Shown here: one piece after another, positions 59,141 to 64,000 of the stretch
Numbering within the stretch: the first letter of the stretch is position 1
Layout of the letters: each line of letters begins with the position of its first letter
Assembly (NCBI RefSeq): GCF_031928785.1
Contig: NZ_JARQAL010000005.1
DNA: 64,000 nucleotides
Direction: 5' to 3' (one strand)
From: Enterococcus_C asini_A
GTDB taxonomy: Bacteria; Bacillota; Bacilli; Lactobacillales; Enterococcaceae
Position numbers and translations under genes: made by a program
Notes under the pieces: generated by a model
What the model was told of the DNA's origin: nothing
Database searches by the model: none
Seen by the model: only the letters and a program-made list of their open reading frames with translations

Positions 59141-60964
59141 GTGGTGTTCGCATTGACAAGAAAAAGGAAAATTGGAATTTTAGTGGTATTAGATAGTCTG
59201 TTAATCGCCTTTGCAGGAATTATTGGTTATTATTTTATGAAGCCTTATGTGGCAGTCACTTGGAACTTCATGTTAATGACGACTTTATTATCCATTGCTT
59301 TATATTTAGGCTTTGGCTTTTTCTTTAAAGTTTTTACTCGTATTAATCGCTACACCAATCTACGCGAAATGTTGGCTATTTTTTCGGCCACGACATGTCA
59401 GTTCTTGGTGAGCTTAATTGTCGTGCCCTTTTTCTGGAACCATAGCTATAGCCGACGTTTTGAATTATTGACTTATGTTTTGGCTACTAGCTTGATCATT
59501 GCTAGTCGGTTGGTATGGCGTATGTATGTAGAGAATCGCAATAAGCGTAAAGACAATCCAACAAAAATTGAACGAACGATTATTGTAGGTGCTGGTGAAG
59601 GTGGCCGTATTTTACAAAATAGTTTAATCGGTACACCAACTTCTGGGGAAATTGATATTATCGGTTTTGTGGATGATGATCCTAATAAAGTAGGAACTTA
59701 TCTTTCGGGCAAAAAAGTGCTTGGTACGTTGAGTGATTTGCCACAACTGATTCAAGACAATCAAATTGATATGGTGACCATTGCGATTCCATCTTTACCA
59801 AGAACCAGACTACAAGAAATCTTTGGCAAACTTTCGGAAACTACGGTTAAAGTCAATGCTATGCCTTCTATGGAAGAATTAGCTTCTGGGAAAATTAGTA
59901 TCAGCCGTTTAAAAGAAATCGATGTAGTAGATCTTTTAGGACGTGAAGAAGTGAAACTAGATATGAATTCCATCAAAGACCAGATTACCGGTAAAGTGAT
60001 TTTAGTCACTGGTGCTGGTGGCTCGATTGGTTCTGAATTGTGTCGCCAAGTGATGAAATTCAATCCTAAGAAATTATTGTTATTAGGTCATGGAGAAAAC
60101 TCCATTTATCAGATTCATCAAGAAATGCTAAACACTCATAAAGGGAATCAAACAGAATTTGTCCCAATTATTGCTGATGTACAAGATCGTAAATTAATCT
60201 TTGAGTTGATGGCTGAATACAAACCAGATATTGTGTACCACGCGGCAGCACATAAACATGTGCCACTGATGGAATACAATCCTCGTGAAGCAGTCAAAAA
60301 CAATGTCTACGGTACGAAAAACGTAGCAGAAGCAGCCAAAGCGAATAACGTGAAGAACTTTGTAATGATCTCGACTGATAAGGCTAATCACCCAACCAGT
60401 GTGATGGGTTCTACCAAACGAATGGCTGAAATGATTGTCACCAGCTTAAATGAACCTGGCAAGACTAAATTTTCCGCAGTTCGTTTTGGGAATGTTTTAG
60501 GTTCTCGGGGTAGTGTGATTCCATTATTCCGCAAACAAATCGCAAAAGGTGGCCCAGTCACTGTTACTGATTTTCGGATGACCCGTTACTTTATGACCAT
60601 CCCCGAAGCTAGTCGCTTAGTAATTCAATCTGGTGCTTTAGCTAAAGGTGGCGAAATCTTCATTTTGGATATGAGCGAACCAGTGAAGATTGTGGATCTT
60701 GCGAAAAATATGATTCGTCTTAGCGGTTATACCGAAGATGAAATTGAAATCGTGGAATCTGGTATTCGTCCTGGGGAAAAATTGTATGAAGAATTGCTGT
60801 TAGACAAAGAGCGTAATGACGAAGAAGTCTACGAAAAAATCTTCGTGGGGAATATCCATGGGTTCTCTATTGATGAAGTTATGGATTTTGTAGAAGGTTT
60901 ATCAGATGACGATGATGAATTGGCTAAACAAGTGCTAGCCTTTGCGAATGAATCGAATAATTAA
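59141..60964 (+). CDS. Nucleoside-diphosphate-sugar 4,6-dehydratase, CapD/EpsC type
   Basis: A 607-residue membrane enzyme. Four N-terminal helices span about residues 10-125. A first Rossmann domain has GAGEGGRIL near 146 and the catalytic NAD(P) domain has VTGAGGSIGSELCRQ near 290. The catalytic segment MISTDKANHPTSVMGSTKRMAE (region near 410) is of the FlaA1/CapD long-chain type. It probably makes a 4-keto-6-deoxy intermediate of UDP-GlcNAc for the first repeat-unit sugar. The start is GTG after GGAGGAG. Confidence 0.9.
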   Translation: MVFALTRKRKIGILVVLDSLLIAFAGIIGYYFMKPYVAVTWNFMLMTTLLSIALYLGFGFFFKVFTRINRYTNLREMLAIFSATTCQFLVSLIVVPFFWNHSYSRRFELLTYVLATSLIIASRLVWRMYVENRNKRKDNPTKIERTIIVGAGEGGRILQNSLIGTPTSGEIDIIGFVDDDPNKVGTYLSGKKVLGTLSDLPQLIQDNQIDMVTIAIPSLPRTRLQEIFGKLSETTVKVNAMPSMEELASGKISISRLKEIDVVDLLGREEVKLDMNSIKDQITGKVILVTGAGGSIGSELCRQVMKFNPKKLLLLGHGENSIYQIHQEMLNTHKGNQTEFVPIIADVQDRKLIFELMAEYKPDIVYHAAAHKHVPLMEYNPREAVKNNVYGTKNVAEAAKANNVKNFVMISTDKANHPTSVMGSTKRMAEMIVTSLNEPGKTKFSAVRFGNVLGSRGSVIPLFRKQIAKGGPVTVTDFRMTRYFMTIPEASRLVIQSGALAKGGEIFILDMSEPVKIVDLAKNMIRLSGYTEDEIEIVESGIRPGEKLYEELLLDKERNDEEVYEKIFVGNIHGFSIDEVMDFVEGLSDDDDELAKQVLAFANESNN

Positions 60965-60977
60965 AGGTGGTTGCCTT

Positions 60978-61592
60978 ATGTACAAAAACTATTTAAAACG
61001 GGGCATTGACTTTCTTTTGTCTCTAATTGGAATTATTGTGTTGTCGCCAGTATTGTTGATTTTGAGTTTAGCTATTAAGCTAGACTCAAAAGGTCCGATT
61101 ATTTTTCAGCAAAAAAGAGTTGGAAAAGCCAAAAGTCATTTTCATATTTATAAGTTTCGTACCATGCGAATTGATACACCAAAAGAAATGCCAACTCACC
61201 TATTAGAAAATCCTGATTACTTTATTACTAAGACAGGAAAGTTCTTACGGAAAACCAGCTTGGATGAATTGCCGCAGTTATTCAATATTTTAAAGGGGGA
61301 TATGGCAGTGATTGGCCCTCGCCCAGCTTTATGGAATCAATATGATTTAATTGCTGAACGCGACAAATTTCAAGCTAATGATATTCGTCCTGGATTGACC
61401 GGTTTGGCTCAAATTAGTGGGCGAGATGAACTGGAGATTGATGTAAAAGCTAAATTAGACGGGGAGTACACGGCTAATATCACTCCTTTAATGGACTTAA
61501 AATGTTTCTTTGGCACCATCGTTGCAGTGTTTAAGCACGAGGGAGTAGTTGAAGGTGGAACAGGCAGTATGGATAATAAAGGAGACGACTAA
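60978..61592 (+). CDS. Undecaprenyl-phosphate sugar-phosphotransferase (priming)
   Basis: A 204-residue membrane enzyme of the bacterial sugar transferase family that begins repeat-unit synthesis by placing a sugar-1-phosphate on undecaprenyl phosphate. There is one N-terminal helix (about 10-32) and the cytoplasmic motifs FQQKRVGKAKSHFHIYKFRTM (region near 47), KTSLDELPQLFNILKGDMAVIGPRP (region near 94) and RPGLTGLAQISGR. ATG 60978 is chosen, with AAAGGTGG upstream. A longer frame into the previous gene is not supported. Confidence 0.92.
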   Translation: MYKNYLKRGIDFLLSLIGIIVLSPVLLILSLAIKLDSKGPIIFQQKRVGKAKSHFHIYKFRTMRIDTPKEMPTHLLENPDYFITKTGKFLRKTSLDELPQLFNILKGDMAVIGPRPALWNQYDLIAERDKFQANDIRPGLTGLAQISGRDELEIDVKAKLDGEYTANITPLMDLKCFFGTIVAVFKHEGVVEGGTGSMDNKGDD

Positions 61593-62461
61593 TGAAACGG
61601 ATTCTAATTACAGGTGCTAATAGTTATATTGGCACCTCTTTTGAAAAATACATAGCGAAATTCGGAAATGATTATCAAGTTGATACGATTGACATGCATG
61701 GAGATGCTTGGCGTGAAGTAGATTTTTCTGGATATGATTCTATTATCCATGTCGCAGGAATTGTCCATGTGAAAGAAAGAAATGATGAGTTGTACTATCA
61801 AGTCAATCGAGATTTAGCATTTGAAACTGCAAAAAAAGCCAAAGAAGATGGCGCAAAGCAATTTATTTTCTTTAGTTCTATGTCAATTTTTGGATTAGAT
61901 ACCGGTGTAATCACCAATACGACAAAGCCAAATCCTAAAACGCCATATGGTAAATCAAAATTAGCAGCTGAAGGTCTTTTAAAGGGTCTTGAGGCTGAAT
62001 CATTTATAGTCTGTATTTTAAGACCACCGATGATTTATGGTCCAAATTCAGTAGGAAATTATCCTAAATTGGCCAAATTAGCTAAGAAAATCCCTGTCTT
62101 TCCAAAGGTTAATAATCAAAGAAGTATGCTGTACATAGGGAATTTATCTGCGTTCCTTAAATTAATGATTGATACAAGGTTGTCTGGGACTTTTCATCCG
62201 CAAAACAAAGAATATGCGAATACTTCTGAAATGGTGAAGTTAATTGCTGAAGCTCATGATAGGAATCTTTTATTACTCCCAGGATTTAGTGGAGTAATTA
62301 AACTCGCTTCTACTCGAGTAGGAGTTCTTAGAAAAGTATTTGGTTCATTAATATATCAGAAAAATACAGTTGGTTTTCCGGACAGTAAATTCCACCATAT
62401 AAAACTAGAATATCAAGATAAAAATTTTAAAAATAGTATTTTTGAATCAGAGAATAAGTAA
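61592..62461 (+). CDS. NAD-dependent sugar epimerase/dehydratase
   Basis: A 289-residue short-chain dehydrogenase-like enzyme: NAD loop ILITGANSYIGTSF at the N-terminus, catalytic Tyr-Lys in TPYGKSKLAAEG (near 127), and RPPMIYGPNSVGNYP near 148. It modifies an NDP-sugar for the polymer. The reaction cannot be fixed. It overlaps the transferase gene by one base. From here on the DNA becomes markedly more AT-rich. Confidence 0.88.
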   Translation: MKRILITGANSYIGTSFEKYIAKFGNDYQVDTIDMHGDAWREVDFSGYDSIIHVAGIVHVKERNDELYYQVNRDLAFETAKKAKEDGAKQFIFFSSMSIFGLDTGVITNTTKPNPKTPYGKSKLAAEGLLKGLEAESFIVCILRPPMIYGPNSVGNYPKLAKLAKKIPVFPKVNNQRSMLYIGNLSAFLKLMIDTRLSGTFHPQNKEYANTSEMVKLIAEAHDRNLLLLPGFSGVIKLASTRVGVLRKVFGSLIYQKNTVGFPDSKFHHIKLEYQDKNFKNSIFESENK

Positions 62462-62494
62462 ATAAAAAAACGAAAGTGGATATGGGCATAAAAT

Positions 62495-63589
62495 ATGGCA
62501 AAAATAATGATAATTGCAACGGTAGATCAACATATCAGACATTTTCACCTTCCTTTAATAAAAGCTTTAGTTCAGAAGGGTCATAAAGTTTATATTGCAT
62601 CCAATGGTCAAGAAGTATTTGAAAATGTCACAAAAAAATATGATCTGCCTTTCCAAAGGAACCCTTTCCATTTGGATAATATGATTGCATATAGAAAATT
62701 ACGTAAAATATTTGGAAATGAAAATTTTGATGTGATACACGTGAATACTCCTGTAGGTTCTGTTATTGGCAGATTGGCTGCCAAAAAATTAAGAAAAAGT
62801 GGACTTAAAGTTATTTATACAGCGCATGGTTTTCATTTTTTTAAAGGTGCTTCTAAAAAAAATTGGTTGCTATTTTATCCTATTGAAAGATATTTGATGA
62901 AGTATACAGATGCTCTGATTACTATGAACGATGAAGATTTTAATAGAGCTAAGAGTATGGCAGCAAAAAATTCAAAGCTAGTTATTAAGAAAGTTAATGG
63001 TGTAGGCGTTAATTTAGAACGAGAAAAACTGAATGCTTATGAAAAAGAAAAACTAATTAATCAATATAATTTGAAAAATTCAAAAATTATTACGTGTGTG
63101 GCTGAAATAAGTCGTAGGAAAAACCAAGAAGAACTAATTGAGGCGTTTAGCAAATTTAAAGATGGAGATGAATTAAATACTAAGTTACTTCTGATTGGAG
63201 GAGGAAAACTAATAGATGAATTGAAATATAAGGTAAATGATTTAGGATTATCTGATAACGTGATTTTTACTGGGTATCAGACGAATATAGATGCATTTTT
63301 AGAAATTACGGATGTCCTAGTCTCAGCCTCTAAGCAAGAAGGTCTTCCTGTAAATATTATTGAAGCCATGTCTCATGGACTTCCGATTGTGGCTAGTGAG
63401 ATTAGAGGGCATGTAGATTTACTTGAGGAGTATCCAAATGGTGAATTATATGAACTGAGAGATATCAATATGCTTAGTAATGCGATTGTTCGAGCTTTGA
63501 GTAAAGACAGATTGGATTTTGATCTAACCAAATATTCCGTAGGCTCGGTGATTGATAAAACTTTGAATATTTATAGTTTATTTCTGTAA
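62495..63589 (+). CDS. Glycosyltransferase, GT4 family
   Basis: A 364-residue GT-B-fold transferase. N-terminal part MIIATVDQHIRHFHLPLI is of the EpsD-like acceptor-binding type. The donor part has ISRRKNQEELIEAF (near 206) and QEGLPVNIIEAMSHGLPIVAS (region near 281), with the GT4 Glu pair. It adds one sugar to the growing repeat unit. Donor and linkage unknown. AT-rich and probably part of the variable core of the locus. Confidence 0.9.
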   Translation: MAKIMIIATVDQHIRHFHLPLIKALVQKGHKVYIASNGQEVFENVTKKYDLPFQRNPFHLDNMIAYRKLRKIFGNENFDVIHVNTPVGSVIGRLAAKKLRKSGLKVIYTAHGFHFFKGASKKNWLLFYPIERYLMKYTDALITMNDEDFNRAKSMAAKNSKLVIKKVNGVGVNLEREKLNAYEKEKLINQYNLKNSKIITCVAEISRRKNQEELIEAFSKFKDGDELNTKLLLIGGGKLIDELKYKVNDLGLSDNVIFTGYQTNIDAFLEITDVLVSASKQEGLPVNIIEAMSHGLPIVASEIRGHVDLLEEYPNGELYELRDINMLSNAIVRALSKDRLDFDLTKYSVGSVIDKTLNIYSLFL

Positions 63590-63618
63590 AGAAAATTGTT
63601 TTTATATGGAGAGATTAA

Positions 63619-64000
63619 ATGAGTAAAATAGTAATGATTCAAGCGTATTTTGGTGAGTTACCTAACTTTTTTGAACTATGGCTACATTCGGCAAAAAATA
63701 ATTTGGACATTGATTTTTTGATTTTTACAGATGATAATGTATCAAAATATAATTTGAGTCCTAATATTAAAGTAGTAAATATTTCTTTTTCCGAGGTATC
63801 ATCTCTTATTTCAAAAAAAATAAAGATGGATATATCCATAGAAAATCCATATAAAATGTGCGATTTCCGTCCTTTTTATGGTGTGATATTTGATGAATAT
63901 TTATATCGCTATTCACATTGGGGATATTTCGATTTTGATCTGTATTTTGGACAACTAAATAAATTTATTACTTCTGATTTATTAAATGAATATGATAAGA
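63619..64000 (+). CDS. Putative polysaccharide glycosyltransferase, 5' part
   Basis: The gene runs off the window after 127 codons. The reading frame starts at ATG 63619, behind TGGAGAG. The N-terminus IVMIQAYFGELPNFFELWL and the segment WGYFDFDLYFGQLNKFI with an Asp-x-Asp-like motif recall the uncharacterised capsular-polysaccharide transferase proteins of the DUF6625 type. The family call is tentative. It is a probable sugar-adding enzyme of the exopolysaccharide locus. Confidence 0.7.
   Translation, partial: MSKIVMIQAYFGELPNFFELWLHSAKNNLDIDFLIFTDDNVSKYNLSPNIKVVNISFSEVSSLISKKIKMDISIENPYKMCDFRPFYGVIFDEYLYRYSHWGYFDFDLYFGQLNKFITSDLLNEYDK

Noticed and set aside
1..64000. CRISPR array, prophage, insertion sequence or conjugative element
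   Set aside because: I saw no regularly spaced repeats, transposase, integrase or phage structural genes. Repeats found are short operators, hairpins and one 15-bp direct repeat.

Overview
The window looks like a chromosome segment of a low-G+C lactic acid bacterium, most likely Enterococcus or a close relative (Enterococcaceae). This is inferred from the 5S-tRNA array, ThiT and ThiM/ThiE under TPP riboswitches, a ctsR-clpC pair without mcsA/mcsB, Lactobacillales-type PTS operons, strong AGGAGG ribosome sites, CcpA cre sites and a CpsC/CpsD/CpsB exopolysaccharide locus. No sequence search was possible, so the genus is not certain. I see no insertion sequence, prophage or CRISPR array.

Layout: 1-820 holds the end of a 5S rRNA and eight tRNAs (Val, Lys, Leu, Thr, Gly, Leu, Arg, Pro). 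845-2684 is a TPP-riboswitch-controlled thiamine salvage unit (thiM-thiE), with what may be the tail of a lost thiW. 2741-11198 is a complete histidine operon behind a His-specific T-box: a hisZ-hisG fusion, then hisD, C, B, H, A, F, IE and a PHP-type histidinol phosphatase. A structured small RNA is predicted at 11301-11510, followed by ohr on the minus strand.

12396-17755 is a sugar ABC importer operon that includes an RNase J-like beta-lactamase-fold protein. 17876-25415 is an AT-rich PTS module with an RpiR regulator, EIIBC, EIIA, a GH38 alpha-mannosidase, an MFS permease and a ROK kinase. 25684-27252 encodes a 5'-nucleotidase-like enzyme. 27999-33545 (GH43 xylosidase plus an ABC importer) and 36494-40781 (xylR, xylA, xylB) form one xylose regulon with matching promoters, cre sites and XylR operators. 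A small group lies between its two halves: a TauE-like permease, an AbrB-like protein, a GNAT, a HicB-like protein and an azoreductase. A parS-like palindrome follows xylB.

42558-47138 is a second AT-rich PTS module (RpiR, GH4 6-phospho-glycosidase, ChbG-like deacetylase, EIICB). It is followed by thiT under a second TPP riboswitch, an unrecognised protein, a class A sortase, ctsR-clpC, a pair of U32 family tRNA-modification proteins and, from 55816 to the end, an exopolysaccharide locus whose last gene runs off the window.

The biosynthetic and housekeeping parts are visibly richer in G+C than the two PTS modules and the distal polysaccharide genes, which suggests a mosaic history. Most of the window is ordinary for the group. 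The best candidates for something less described are the HisZ-HisG fusion, the small RNA at 11301, the beta-CASP-like protein in the sugar ABC operon, the GH4+deacetylase PTS module, the duplicated xylose promoter and the parS-like site.
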